64,000 nucleotides of DNA from Microvelia longipes (GCA_018340805.1 JACMZG010000008.1:58084205-58148204), one strand, 5' to 3'; numbered from the stretch's first letter, positions 22,116 through 33,677 are shown. Numbers and translations: made by a program. The notes: a model not told the origin generated them from the letters alone.

Positions 22116-22814
22116 AGATTACAATATGAAAAAAAACAATAAAATAAAAATAGATATTAAAAAGTAAAAAAATGAAATAAATACAAGTTTGAGAAAAATT
22201 AAATGATTAGGTAACAAACACAACAAACACTAATAACAATTAAAGCATGTGTTGGCAAATTGCCAGTTTTGTAAACGCTATATGAACAAAACACATTTAG
22301 GTAAATATTATTTACCTAATAATATTTCACGGGTTGTTAATTTTCTGCCTATCAATGTTACCTTGTATCTAGCCTGTGGTAAATGCCTTATTGTTGAATC
22401 TGGCTCTGATAGGTTTCAAAAAACATTTTTGTGGAGATACGTCTTAGTGTTTGTATGCTCAGTATTGCTGGACTTCGCATTGCAGTGTCATATCAAATTT
22501 TGCCTAATTTTTTCTCTTTTTGACACAAATTCAGTAATACGTATGACTTACACTTCAGCCATATCTGTGGCACAAGTCTCAAGACATTTGTTAATGTTTT
22601 GTTTGTTTTAATTTTTTAATGTTTTTTTTGTTTGTTTTGTTTTGTTAATTTGTTAATGTAGGCCTCTAGGTGTCCCATTTATTTCTGTAATTTAGCTAAT
22701 GTTAAAGGAACCGAACGAGATAGTTTCGCTCCATATTTTAGAAATTGTTTTTGTTTAATTTTCATTTTAATTTAAGATAAAAATAATAGAATTAAACCGA
22801 TTTCTATTTATTAT
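22116..22814. other. Spacer; open frame 22249-22611 unrecognised
   Basis: The 120-codon frame has several cysteines and hydrophobic stretches, but no conserved motif and no splice context I can support. On the opposite strand no frame stays open. It may be LINE-derived DNA upstream of the tail at 22036-22115. Confidence 0.3.
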
Positions 22815-23301
22815 GTTGAAACATATCCTCATTTATAACGTAGGTAAATATAAAAAGTATTGTGTTTGTCAATAAATTGCCGAAATAGGAATTTCATCTG
22901 AATTACCCCTTTCAGGTGTTTTTAACAAACTTTGTGTTGTAACAAAGTTATCTTTCTGTCTATATGAGTGTGTGTGTGTGCAATCATCGTAGCTCCTAAC
23001 GTATATATGCTAGAGAGTTGAAACTTTGTACAAAATCAATCTTTAGATCTAGGTGGGCATTTAAAAAAATAGTTTTTATATGATGTCATAACCGAAACAA
23101 ATGACATAGCTATAATTTCAAAAATTCATAAAACGCGGAATTTTTTTACTGGTTCGAGATTCGGCACGCATGTAATATATAAGACAAATATTTGTGCCAA
23201 GTAGCATCTCATTATCAGCAATAGTTCAATTTTTGTCGAATGACTTGTTTACGTTATTAAAATCGTACAAGTGTATACCTTTATAAAAAATATAAGTATA
23301 C

Positions 23302-23407
23302 TAAGTATCGTTTCAATACAGCAAGTATATCTATGGTTTCCGTTGGATCATAAAAGTGAAGCAGCGTCGATAGAGGTCAATTCCTGGATGGGTGACCGTT
23401 GGGAATG
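23302..23407 (+). pseudogene. 5S rRNA-derived module, best preserved
   Basis: 'GGATCATAAAAGTGAAGCAG' then 'CGTCG' matches 5S rRNA through box A. 'AGAGGTCAATTCC' is the intermediate element, and 'TGGATGGGTGACCGTTGGGA' is box C with the start of the following helix. Upstream, 'TTTCAATACAGC' and 'GTATATCTATGGTT' align in register with the first 40 bases of arthropod-type 5S. About 105 of 120 bases are represented and the 5S 3' end is missing. These boxes are the internal RNA polymerase III promoter (TFIIIA binding). The insertion inside a larger repeat, and repeated occurrence elsewhere in the window, exclude a true 5S gene. Confidence 0.75.
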
Positions 23408-23492
23408 AAATTAATGTATGCACTATATGTGGACGAGCAAAGCAAGTCCAAAGACGTTTTGAAATATAAATTTGGCGGCTTGTATATTCAGA

Positions 23493-23511
23493 GGACGAGC
23501 GAAGCGAGTCC
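23493..23511 (+). repeat. Consensus hairpin GGACGAGCGAAGCGAGTCC
   Basis: The outer stem is GGAC/GTCC, then tandem GA/GA mismatches, inner stem GC/GC and GAA triloop. The inner 7-mer GCGAAGC is known to form an unusually stable DNA mini-hairpin. A variant sits at 23421-23439. The same 19-mer is found in family D at 43375-43393. Confidence 0.8.
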
Positions 23512-23583
23512 AAAGTAGAAAGATGATTGTAGTGAATCCGATGTGGCGAGAAAAACTTTCGCGGTAATCCGAACCCGATTTCA

Positions 23584-23935
23584 AGAACTGTTATTTCATT
23601 TCATACGACCATTTTATTGACATGACTTTCATTCGTGAGCAAATCATAAGGAAAGAGTCTATGTTATCTTTTGACGTCTCTCTAAAATAATCTAAAATAA
23701 ATAGGCAGAAAATTTATCCATGTTGAATGGAAGAGAGGACCTTATGGTCCTAATTCTGAGTGGTTAAATAAATCAGTAATCAATCAATCAATCTCTAATA
23801 ATAATAATAAATATCTTTATTTACACAATATAATTAAAAACTTAATAAATACATGTATCTCTTATCTTTCTAACATTGTATAGCCGCAGGAGGAAACTCG
23901 TGTGCGGCACTCAGTCTTTGTGTCGCATGTTGATA
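23584..23935. mobile_element. Two retroposon 3' tails, tail to tail
   Basis: Plus: a hairpin GGACC-TTAT-GGTCC (23737-23750) then 'GGTTAAATAAATCAG' and an (ATCA)n tail to about 23792. Minus: 'TAATAATAATAATA' (23798-23812) is the tail of a second element whose 3' UTR includes 'AAACTCGTGTGCGGC' (plus, 23894). The tails abut within about 10 bases. Confidence 0.4.
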
Positions 23936-24968
23936 CATTTTTATGATATAAATAATTACCTATGGTAAATTTTTTTCTTACATTAATTAATCTTGATATA
24001 AAGAATTATAGAGACAAAACACACATATGCTTACAAAACATACATTCATTGAAGTGGACTTATGAAAGTACATATTCAATATTTCTTCGATAAATAATAA
24101 ATAAGTAACGTAATACAGTGCATTATACAAAAATATCATAGTACAGTAGAACAAATAATATTCACTAGTATATGTTTAAACTCCCTAATATTTAAAATGG
24201 TACACGTTGAAATTTTGTATTAAACTCTTGAATGACAGGAGGCCCTATAGAGTTTAACACTGTATAGATAGGCCATAGGCCTATAGATAACTGCCATTAG
24301 ATAGGCAGTTACGTCCTACTGTCTAGAAAGTGTAACAAGTAAATAATTTAATGCTTAAACGTTTGATTTTATACGTAATTGTTGCATCTCAACTGCTAAA
24401 GAAAATGAAAAAGTTAATTTTAAACACTACTTTTTAAGCTACAAGACAAAAAGTATTAAATCTGATAAAAGTTTTTAGTATTTATGGTTATTTATAATCC
24501 ATGTAGTTTGTTAGTATATATTCTTAACTCCAAAAAAATAACTTTTAAAAATGTTTTAATAAAAAAATTCTGTTGAAAAATGGTTTACAACTTTACACTG
24601 TGTTAGCACTAGTTTTTTTTCAATATCGAAGAAATATTTAAATTTTTACTGGCTTTGTTCCAAAGTGGTTCATTTTTCTTCCAAAATTTGTTTGAAATAT
24701 ACTCATCCTTAACAGATTGCATTTATTTGTAGACGAATCAAATCCTACTTTATTACACTTATATTTTTATTTAAGTCTATTTCGTAAAATGTAAAAAATA
24801 ATATGGATATTTTTTAGGCCGGCTTCTTTTGTTAAGATTTAGAATTTAGGTATACAATAGTTTTGTTAACACCTTTTTAGAATCAGTATATAGCTCATTG
24901 CTATATACAGCCTATAATGGTACATACTTAATGCGATCAAAGCTATAGCTGAAATAAAATATACAAAA
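23936..24968. other. AT-rich spacer, no gene seen
   Basis: A short inverted repeat 'AACTGCCATTAGATAGGCAGTT' region lies at 24290-24312. Otherwise nothing is recognised. Confidence 0.45.
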
Positions 24969-25016
<48 letters not shown>

Positions 25017-25031
25017 ATATATATATATATA
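24969..25031. repeat. (TA)n tract
   Basis: TA dinucleotides with a short AATATATAATAT slip. Confidence 0.95.
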
Positions 25032-25235
25032 CAAATTTTTTTCAGCTATACATTTTTTGGTATTAGGATGCCAATCTTAATCGATCCACTTCCCCTCGCG
25101 CCCAACTTCTGTCATCCGTACAACCTCAGAAGCGTCATTTTCATGACGAAAATATGCTAAAAATAAACAAAGAAGGGAGAATTTTACAAGTATGTAAAAT
25201 AATTAATTAAATAAATAATTAATTATACATTCATT

Positions 25236-25435
25236 GAGGGAATGCCGGTGGTGTAATGGTTAGGACGTGCGCCTACCACCCAGCCAGTCCGGGTTCGATC
25301 CCAGGAGGGGGCCTATAGGATTTTCATTCGAGGGATGGAAATCCTTTTACGTGCTGTCCTTCGAAAGGGACCAACAACGTGGCCTATTTGCTAGATGTTT
25401 TATTACCTCTCTCTCATTACTATCACTATAACTAC
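25236..25435 (+). mobile_element. tRNA-Gly-derived SINE, short form
   Basis: The head (about 25240-25314) has an A box 'TGGTGTAATGGTTAGG', an anticodon arm 'GCGCCTACCACCCAG' and a B box 'GGTTCGATCCC', most like tRNA-Gly. The body 'CGAGGGATGGAAATCC' and 'CGTGCTGTCCTTCGAAAGGG' follows, then a tail of ACTATC-like repeats. A 12-bp duplication TATACATT(C/T)ATT flanks it (25224-25235, 25436-25447). Compared with 48316-48804 it lacks about 280 internal bases. Confidence 0.85.
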
Positions 25436-25447
25436 TATACATTTATT

Positions 25448-25654
25448 ATAATTAAATAAATTTTAATACATCCAATCCATTAGGGGTGGGAAGGGATTCT
25501 TTGACCCTTTATAGTTCGATCATCCGTCGCAGCACTTTTTCTTCCTTATCTTAACTTAAAGGGAACTCTATTATAATTTAAAAGATAGTTTTTTCTTAAG
25601 TTGGAAAAATTAGGCTTATTTAATAATTTTTTTATTAAATTAAGTTAGGCTTTT
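25448..25654. other. Spacer, no gene seen
   Basis: Contains a short GC-richer patch near 25480-25540 without recognisable content. Confidence 0.4.
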
Positions 25655-26510
25655 TTCATTCATTTGCCGTAGGGTATATAGGAAAAAATTGTGTTTGCAT
25701 TAAAAATACAAAACCGGGAAATCACCTGATTTATACGTATTAGGTGTTTTTGAGACATACTAAGTAGTTTTTACCAAGTTATATGTAAAATTAGTAGGAC
25801 GTAAACTATTGTAAATTTTATTGACAATAGGGCTTTCCCCTGGAGGAAGGCCCCAGGTAGACAAGTTTCAAAGTGCTCTGTTTCAAAGTCGTAGATATTT
25901 GCCTACCAAGTCAGGTTAAAATTCTGACACCCTACACATAACACACGCCGTCTTTCTCAAGACGAACTTGATTATGGGAGAAGTACCTGCTCCTGGAACG
26001 CTGTTAGTTGTAAATAATTATTGACAGTGGATAATATATATTGACAGTTAATATATGTTCAATGTTCAATAACTCTTTAATAATCACATTACATACAAGA
26101 CAAATATCATTATATTGACAGTGGAAATAATATTGACAGTGGATTACGTCCAACTAATTTGACTCATAATTCACCATTGTCACTAACTTTTACGTCCTTT
26201 AGTAACTTGTTTGTCTGTATGAGTGTGTGTGTGTTTTTTGTTATAATCGTTCTTGCCATTGTGTTTATAAACGATAGACAATTAAAGCTACCATTTTTTG
26301 GATTACTATAATCTTAAGCACCATTAAGCAAGGTCAATACCCGGGTAGGTGACCGAGATAGTCCAATGAAGCAGCGAATGACGAGCGAAGTAAGTCCATT
26401 GAAGGATTGCAATGTAAATTAGGTTATTTAGATAATCTGAGAACAAGCAAAACGAATCCGATTAGGCGAGAAAGAGTTCCGAGATACCCCCACCCAAATT
26501 TTTTTTATAT
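25655..26510 (+). mobile_element. Family A repeat split by an insertion (plus)
   Basis: The head 'CATTTGCCGTAGGGTATATA' and 'TTTTTGAGACATACTAAGTAG' run to about 25790. A foreign segment of about 370 bp follows, then 'TTGTTTGTCTGTATGAGTG' resumes the TG block. The middle section is deleted. The 5S module lies at about 26303-26365 ('AGCAAGGTCAATACCCGGGT', 'AGGTGACC'). Hairpins at 26375-26393 and 26440-26460 are decayed. The 3' end 'GAGTTCCGAGATACCCC' leads to a T-run at 26500. Confidence 0.75.
25792..26165. mobile_element. Insertion with short inverted ends inside family A
   Basis: Left end 'AAATTAGTAGGACGTAA' and right end 'TTACGTCCAACTAATTT' are inverse copies of each other (about 17 bp). 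The inner region repeats 'ATATTGACAGTGGA' several times and contains a GC-rich 'CCCCTGGAGGAAGGCCCCAG' near 25838. No ORF. It is best read as a MITE-like insertion; exact edges and duplication are uncertain. Confidence 0.45.
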
Positions 26511-26994
26511 TCGTTTATTCTGTCAGAAATAAATGCAACGCACTTTGAACAATATCTAAATTTAAATGTAAGAGGGGAGTTACTAGGCAGGTAATTAAGG
26601 ACAAAACCATATCACCTTCTATCTAGTGTAAATCAATTAAAAGACTAACCCAGCTAGCATATGAGAAGCTATTAGTGCCAGGCCAACCCACTCTGCATTA
26701 TTACCATGCATTCTACAACACTCTACTATTAACAGTTTATTGTCAGCAATTGTATACATAATTTAGTCATTTAAACTTACTTTAAGCATTGTCTGAGTTA
26801 ATTTGAATAAAATGAGAACATAGAAATTATAAATCTGTGATATTATCTTTTGAAATGGCATTTTGTAAAGTTGTCTTTGACATAAAGAAATAGGTATGAA
26901 CTATCTAAATACTAACATAATATCATAATATTAAAATTGGTTTGTTTTAAATTGTTTGCCCTGATTTTGATTACTTTACACATTAATAATTATT
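26511..26994. other. Spacer, no gene seen
   Basis: Nothing recognisable. Confidence 0.45.
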
Positions 26995-27480
26995 AATTTT
27001 CCTCATTTATACTGTTGGTATATAGGAAAAGTATTGTGTTTGCAAAAAAAACCGAAACCAGGATGTCACCTGAATTATCCGTTTTTAAGGCCTCCTGAGT
27101 GGTTTTTGCAAAGTTGTCTGTCTGTATGTGTGTGTCTGTAGCTATATCATCGTAGCCAGTGTTGTAGAAGAGAGTTGCATTTTGTTCGTTCGATGCAATA
27201 GTACGTTTTTTAAAAACTTAATAATAATATAGGTTGAAATTTGGTTTACATAAATACTTAAACGTAAAATTAACTTTTTAATTAATGCAACAAGTATTTC
27301 ATGAATTTGGTGGATCATAAAAGTTATGCACCATCGAGCGTTGTCAGCGTATTTTGTTAGTATTTAGTCGGATGTATTTACTGTCGAGGACAGCGCAAAG
27401 ATGTACAAAGACGTATTACACTATAAAAAAAAAAGGTTTTTTTATGAAGTCGAAAACGAGTAAAAGTAGGAAAAGTAGTA
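26995..27480 (+). mobile_element. Family A repeat with middle deletion (plus)
   Basis: Excellent head: 'GGTATATAGGAAAAGTATTG', 'CAGGATGTCACCTGAATTAT', 'AAGGCCTCCTGAGTGGTTTT' and the TG block. After 'AGAGAGTTG' it jumps to 'GGTTGAAATTTGGTTTACAT', then a decayed 5S module (about 27300-27345, 'GGATCATAAAAGTTATGCAC') and 'CTGTCGAGGACAGCGCAAAG'. Confidence 0.8.
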
Positions 27481-27639
27481 ATGCGATGTGTTTGTGTTGT
27501 TATTAACACATTATAATGTAATTTCATATGCAATTAATCTACACACATTTTGCTTATTATATATTTGAGATTATTTATGAGGTAAGTAGCTTTTATACTA
27601 GTATTTATAATTAATAAGTATATTAAATTTTAAGTGAAT

Positions 27640-27780
27640 GATAATATATATATATATAATATATAATATATATATTATTAATATGTTGTGTGTGTGTATA
27701 TGTGTGTGTAAGTGTGTGTTATGTATGTGTGTAATATTAAATTATATCATATAATTATATATAATCAATTATATATATTA
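27640..27780. repeat. (TA)n and (TG)n mixed microsatellite
   Basis: TA runs from about 27643, then GTGTGTGT runs with TATG breaks (27685-27735), then TA-rich again. Confidence 0.9.
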
Positions 27781-28684
27781 TTATAGTACGTTCATAATAA
27801 TTTAAAAAATCGGAAGATAAAGTGTGCCTTACTTCGATTAATCTGTGCTGGGAATAACGTAATTTATATCTTCGGACTTCGACTGTAGAGTTAATAATTT
27901 TATATAGATAGAGCAATACAATTATTTAGTACCCCCTTTAGTTTTAAATATGTTTATTACTATTCTTTAAATATCAGAAAAATATAACTTAAATTTAATA
28001 ATTTATTAATGATATAAAAAATAATAAATTTTAAAATCATTCATTACATATAATTTTATTAAAATATCTATATATTTTAAGATTAAATACTTTTAAGTAA
28101 AGAGCTTAATAGACTGTGAATAATAATTTATTGAAGGCATAAAAATTATTAAGAAATTTTATTAATAAATTATTACAAAAAATTCATAAGGACTACAATC
28201 TTCAATCAATTTAATTTTAAAATGAAATACTTTAAATTTTAAGATTTTTAAATATTGTATTTTTTATTAACCTTAAAAAATACGTACAATAATAAATTAT
28301 AATAAATGCAATATAGGTAGTCTAGATTATACGGTGCATTCTGATAATCGTGTTGTGTGCGGGAGAGCCTTAAGAAGCAAATCCAATAATCTCAAAACTT
28401 ATGTAGTTATTTTTAGATTTCATCGGAGCATTTTGATTTTAAATGTTTATTTCAAGTTTACAATTCAATTATCGTGACTTCTAGAAAAGACTAGTGAATT
28501 CTAGAAGTCATCAAACATCAGGATTTCACCGTAACAAATTGATTAGGGATTTATTAAAAACTAATATATGTTTCACATTGTGTACTTTAAACTTCAAAAA
28601 AAGTTTACAGCTATAAAAAGTTAACCATTTACTTTTATAAATCAATAATTATGGCTATCTAACTTAACTAAGTATAAAAGCCAC
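27781..28684. other. AT-rich spacer, no gene seen
   Basis: Almost pure A/T with no repeat match. A palindrome-like 'GACTTCTAGAAAAG' / 'TTCTAGAAGTCA' pair lies near 28478-28510. Confidence 0.45.
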
Positions 28685-28992
28685 ACATATATTAGTTACT
28701 TACATACAGTTTAAACATATATACATAAAGCAGCTTTATAAGCAGCTTAAAGCTATTTACAAACAATAGTTACATACATACAGTTTAAACATATAAATAA
28801 AGTTATATACAAACATTAGTTACATATATACAGTTTAAACATATATACATACATTAGTTAGATACATACAGTTTAAACATACATACATAAAGTAATATAC
28901 ATACATTAGTTATATACATACAGTTCAAACATATATAAATAAAGTTATATACATACATTACTTACATACATACAGTTTAAACGTTTATACAT
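28685..28992. repeat. Minisatellite with CAGTTTAAAC anchor
   Basis: The phrase 'ACATACAGTTTAAACATAT' recurs at 28707, 28791, 28831, 28869, 28921 and 28973 (positions of CAGTTTAAAC), separated by variable 'ATAAAGTTATATACATACATTA' blocks. The spacing alternates between about 38-40 and 52 bases. Confidence 0.85.
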
Positions 28993-29555
28993 AAGCTATA
29001 TACATTACAGGTAGAATGAGCAAAGGGAAATACTGTTACAAAGGGAATTATTGTTAACTTAAAAAATATACTTGACTTAATAAATTATTAACTCTACTTA
29101 ATTATGTTAATTACTTAAATGAATAAAATATAATTTTACTGCATTGACACAACTTCATATAAGACAAATTAGGAATTTACGGGATATACTAAGTGTGGCA
29201 TTACTACAGAGAGGGTTTAGTCTATTTAGTGTCTCTCTTTGCCTCAATCTCTCGCTTTAATATCAGTTTAGATTTAGTTCTCTAGCTTATCACGATAATT
29301 ACTCAAGTCCTAATCTTTAAGTGCTTTATTTTAATGAAGTTATTTTAACACACAATTTACTTAAATTTAAAATGAGTATCAATATAAAATAATTAAATAA
29401 GTCAAGTATGAATGACTAAAAGTGTTTAGTCGTTCAACTTAATTTGCGCATATTAAGTTTTTAACAAATTAGTGCGGCAAACAAAATATTAAATTAATTT
29501 AACACATTGGCACAAAGTGAATTATTAGCAAATCATTAATAAGCAATGTAAACTA
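28993..29555. other. AT-rich spacer, no gene seen
   Basis: Nothing recognisable. Confidence 0.45.
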
Positions 29556-29640
29556 TTTGTTTAGCGAATTTGCAAAGAAAAAATGAGCTTATGAAATTGG
29601 GGTCATGGAGGGGGGAGTGTGGGGGGGGGATAGTTTAAAT
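29556..29640 (+). mobile_element. Family B 5' end (plus)
   Basis: 'GTTTAGCGAATTTGCAAAG' then 'AAAAAATGAGCTTATGAAAT' and the G-rich 'GGGGTCATGGAGGGGGGAGT' match 35571-35630 and (inverted) 47337-47400. The element is cut just after the G-rich block and has no TA tract. Confidence 0.6.
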
Positions 29641-31590
29641 TACAAAAATACTGATCATCATTTTCTCCATTAAAATGATACTAATAATGCAACCTAACAA
29701 GGAGAAAGAAAATATCTTGCATTTTACCCAATAAGTCAATCATTAAGTCATTTGTCTCATTATGTTATCAAGATTCCATTTTATATTGACATTATAAGAA
29801 GACAATATGATAAGAACTAATTTCTCAATTAAATCCGCAAGAATAAGGGTCTGAAATCTAGTTAGTAATCCAATTTTAAAATCTTATCCCTTGATCTTTT
29901 CTTTTTTGAGTTAATGTATATATCATGTGATAGAGTTATAAAAAAGTAAGGTAACCAGCCAATCATTAAACTTGAAGAAAACAAATAAGTTATATACTTA
30001 AAAGATGAATTATATAACAGGTTAGTAAGTATCCACAATAACGAATATGCTGAAAGCTTGTATAATGAGTTGCGTATTTAAACTTAAGCTAAGTTTAGTT
30101 TAACTTCACTACAAGATGTCAGGTAGGTATCGGATCAAATATCTATTGTATTGCATCACGTTATAAGAAATATTAACAACTTTAAATATTAAATTTTAAG
30201 CAAGCCCACACAAGTGGTACTTTAGGCTTCGTAGATTTATTTTCACAAACAAAGTTTTAATCACTTTAAAAAAAAACTTATTTTTCCCTTTATGGACTTA
30301 CAAAATGAAAAATCGTGTCTTCTAATATCTAACTTTTAAAATTTGCATTAATATGCAATATAATAAAATATTAATACAGTCAGTACTAAACAACTCAATA
30401 AGTTTAAATACAGCTAAATGTAAAAGTAGATATTGTTAGTTCATGACTGAAGTGGGTGGGAGCATTGCCTTAAGCTAGCTTATAGATGTTATTGAAGTCC
30501 AAATAAAGTATCAAAGCACTTAGCAAAGTACTAGACTTGGTAATTTCGTAGTACTATTGTACCCTCACATAGGTTAAAGTTTAAATCCTTAGCTATTGTC
30601 CATTGTTCGACTAATTTATTTGTTTCTACTGGATTTGAATTTGACCTTTCTGTAACCAACACGATGAATATTATTACAAAGTCAAAGCATTTTATTTCAA
30701 ATCTATATAGACTAAATATTAAAAATAGTATTATATTGTTCGTATTAAACAAAGCAAACTTGCAAGTATCTATTATTTATATAACATGGTTTTATTTTAT
30801 TTTTCCTTTATACGTCTGTTTTTAATAAATTTCATACAAAAATAACCTCTTTGATTTTTCGTATTAGAGCCACGGCTATAAACGTGACCACAAAGGTTTA
30901 ACATTAAGGGTCCAGGATCTAAATAAAAAGTAAGTCATGAAGGAAAAAATGGATATATGAAAAATTCCTTGTTTACTCTTGAATAATAAATCTTCATAAA
31001 CAATAGGGATTTTTTTGTGAGCAACGGATTGATGAAAAGATAAGCGAACATCGATCAATCAGATAAAACATGATATAAAAAAAATCTAATAAAACTGCCG
31101 AATCATAAAAACATCAATCTAAAAGTTGTTGTGTACAAAATATAGGAAGGGGATACAAGGTTTCAATGATAAAACCGGACAGAGATTTCAGCATGCAGGC
31201 CCTTCGGCCCAGTGTAGGCTCTTTGGCCCCTCATCCCTTACATGTGTTGGTAGTAATGGATAACAATCTAAAGTCTCTGGACTCTTTCCAAAATTGTTTG
31301 ATAAACATTACAATATGCTATGGAGCTGTTTCATAACCTTATATAGATTCTACGTCTTTGCTCGACTGAACAAGCATTTTCCTCTTAAATTCCAAATATT
31401 TACACTTGAATTATAGAACAATATCTGTTTTAATAAATAGCAAGTAAAATATTGTCCTGCAAAAATGAAAGTTTCTTAGAAAGTTAAATGGCAAATAACT
31501 CGAAAGAAAATAAAACGGATTTTATAAACTATAATAGTCACTTTATTAAGTACTTTCTCAAACATACATTTACTTTTATGTACAAAATAA
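29641..31590. other. AT-rich spacer, no gene seen
   Basis: About 2 kb without repeat relationships or convincing frames. The 60-73-codon minus frames at 30531-30752 and 30876-31058 have AT-driven composition and no motifs. Confidence 0.5.
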
Positions 31591-31670
31591 ATTAAAGTCG
31601 CGATTCAAAGTCCGCAGGAGCGCCACCGTCGTTGATAAAAAATTGATAACAAAAGTGTGATCAACGTTAT

Positions 31671-31672
<2 letters not shown>
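31591..31672 (+). repeat. Dispersed fragment shared with 53370-53470
   Basis: 'GATTCAAAGTCCGCAGGAGC', then 'GCCACCGTCGTTGATAAAAA', matches the reverse complement of 53375-53445, where the same order of phrases occurs. It is a two-copy dispersed repeat of unknown class. Confidence 0.5.

Positions 31673-31732
<60 letters not shown>
31673..31732. repeat. (TA)n tract
   Basis: TA dinucleotides with one phase slip. Confidence 0.95.
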
Positions 31733-31759
31733 TACGTTTCTTATTTGTCAATTTATCTT

Positions 31760-31890
31760 TTAATTTTTTTAATGAAGGAGTTCATTTTAATTAAACTCCT
31801 TAGTTTAATTTAGGAGTTTAAACTAAAAAAAATGTTTAGTTTAAACAAACATTTTAGTTTAAACAAAATTTTAGTTTAAACTCACTAAAG
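31760..31890. repeat. Cluster of AGTTTAAAC-type inverted repeats
   Basis: 'GGAGTTCATTTTAATTAAACTCC' region, 'AGGAGTTTAAACTA', and three spaced 'TTTAGTTTAAAC' copies form several overlapping hairpins (31767-31790, 31800-31880). No associated gene. Confidence 0.6.
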
Positions 31891-33599
31891 TCACTCTTTC
31901 ATTGGAAAACCCCTTTTAAAAGGGCTGTCATGAGTTTTTAAATAAACTAATAAGATGGTGAAAATCACAATATAGTGTTTTATGTTATTTAATTTTTATA
32001 TATCAATATAATACAATTTAACATTTAATTTATTTTATATGATTAATGAAAATAATAATTAGCAACCATTAATTAACAATTATTGGTAGATAATTTTACT
32101 TTTAAATGATTTTAGTTTACAGATACTCCCAAAATTACTCTTTTATTGCATTAAATTCGTTGTAACAAGTATTTAAATTAACTAGTAAGATACTATTTTC
32201 TAACCTTTGTGTTTTATTTAATTTATGTTATTAAGTGTTACTGTTTGTTTAATATTATATTAAATATTAAAGAAATATTTTTATCACAGTTAATATAAAA
32301 ATATAAAACTGTGTTTTATATTTTTAATAAAATATAACCAGGTTATCAATAAACCAGCTTAAAACACAGGCAAATCCGAACAAAGTCTGTCGTGATAAGA
32401 GCTTGATTTTATGTCTTAAATCTTCGAATAATCTAAATATTTATTCACGCTATATAGAGAAGTTTTATTGCATTGATGGTTATACTATTAATTTTTAACT
32501 CATTTATCTGAAATTAACTAATATTTAATAAACAAAATAAGAAATTTGATCATCTCCAATGCTAATCCTATTATAAAATAAAATTTTATCACCCTTTCGT
32601 TTTCCCGCCATTGGTATTGCCTACCTTACAACTTTCTCTTTGAATCGCGAGTATTATTAACTATATTAGAGTTAGAGAACTATATACTATGCATCAATGC
32701 ATTCTTGTAAGACTGGTTATAATCGCTTGAAAAAATGAAGGGGGTTATACAAAATTGATCTTTGACCAGTGGGATGGCTATCAATCTAACTCTATAGAAA
32801 CATTGGTTTTTAATGTAGTGGGATTTCGCAAGATAGTGTGCATTATAATAGCTCGCATATCTCTTAGTATTTTATCGTGCATTCAGTATATTATCAAAAA
32901 ATTCTGGATATTAGTACTTTTCTTCATCTACAACTTTAGAAATATAGTAGTATTGCATTAATCCTAAAACCTGACAAATATTCGTTTCCAAAATTATTAA
33001 AACAAATTTCAAAATGTTTTGTTATTTTTTAACAAAGTCTTTATTCAAGTCAAGATATTGAAAATACATTTTTGTGTGTATTATTTATGTATAATATTAG
33101 TTGAAAGACTGTAAGGACTTTGTAGAGGAGGCTAAGCCAATACAGAAAGTAAAGGATATTTACTGGCTCAGAAGGGTTATTGTTTGGTCTAGTTTTACCA
33201 CAATATACTAAATCCTTTCTATTCCCAATTCTAATCTATTTTAACGTCTTATACTTGTACTGTATTCTTGTATACTTTTCCATTTTCTATTAAACAGCTA
33301 TATATCAACTGAAGTAGTATGGGTAATAGCCTAGTGTCGTCGTTACGTACAAAACATGCTTTGAAAAGTTTTGCATTCTTCCTATATTTCTAAAAATGTC
33401 TACCACTGACCTAAGTTAAGTGGTTTTTTAGTAGTTGAGTAAAATGATCTATGATTTGTTATAGAACGCAAAATAGAATTTTAACTCCTCCCCACCATTT
33501 TCAAATAACGTCATAAGCGACGTACAAATTAAAAAAATAATACACAACTAATATGTTAATATTTTTTTTACTAATATAAGTACGGATCATGTGCAAACC
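31891..33599. other. AT-rich spacer, no gene seen
   Basis: No repeat match. The plus frame 32755-32961 has no recognisable motif. Confidence 0.5.
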
Positions 33600-33677
33600 G
33601 TATGGTAATGGGACCAAATGCAATTCACAAAAACTTTCGGGTCTAAATTCTTTTTAAACATCGTCAAAAAGTTAAGA

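Larger units (their letters stand above)
22815..23583 (+). mobile_element. Family A repeat, best full-length copy (plus)
   Basis: Reference copy. In order: head 'CCTCATTTATAACGTAGG' (22829); 'CATCTGAATTACCCCTTTC' and TG block (22970-22980); 'ATATGCTAGAGAGTTGAAAC' (22985-23010); 'CTTTAGATCTAGG' (23042); decayed CRE-like patch; 'CATAAAACGCGGAA' (23128); 'GCATCTCATTATCAGCAATA' (23203); 'TCGAATGACTTG' (23236); 5S module (23302-23407); two hairpins (23421-23439, 23493-23511); and the end 'GATGTGGCGAGAAAAACTTT', 'CCCGATTTC'. There is no coding capacity, long TIR or poly-A tail. Confidence 0.85.

Noticed and set aside
22249..22611. 120-codon frame as a host gene
   Set aside because: No motif, no splice signals, and it lies next to a retroposon tail; support is insufficient.
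23302..23407. A genuine 5S rRNA gene
   Set aside because: The 3' end of 5S is missing, substitutions are many, and the same module lies inside family A copies elsewhere.
23493..23511. GGACGAGCGAAGCGAGTCC as a simple transcription-factor palindrome
   Set aside because: It is not a perfect palindrome. The centre and the GA/GA mismatches are kept in many copies, which fits a hairpin better than a double-stranded binding site.
25240..25314. A functional tRNA-Gly gene (also 48320-48396)
   Set aside because: The acceptor stem does not pair, the A box is worn in the second copy, the same body and tail follow both, and both have target duplications: they are SINEs.
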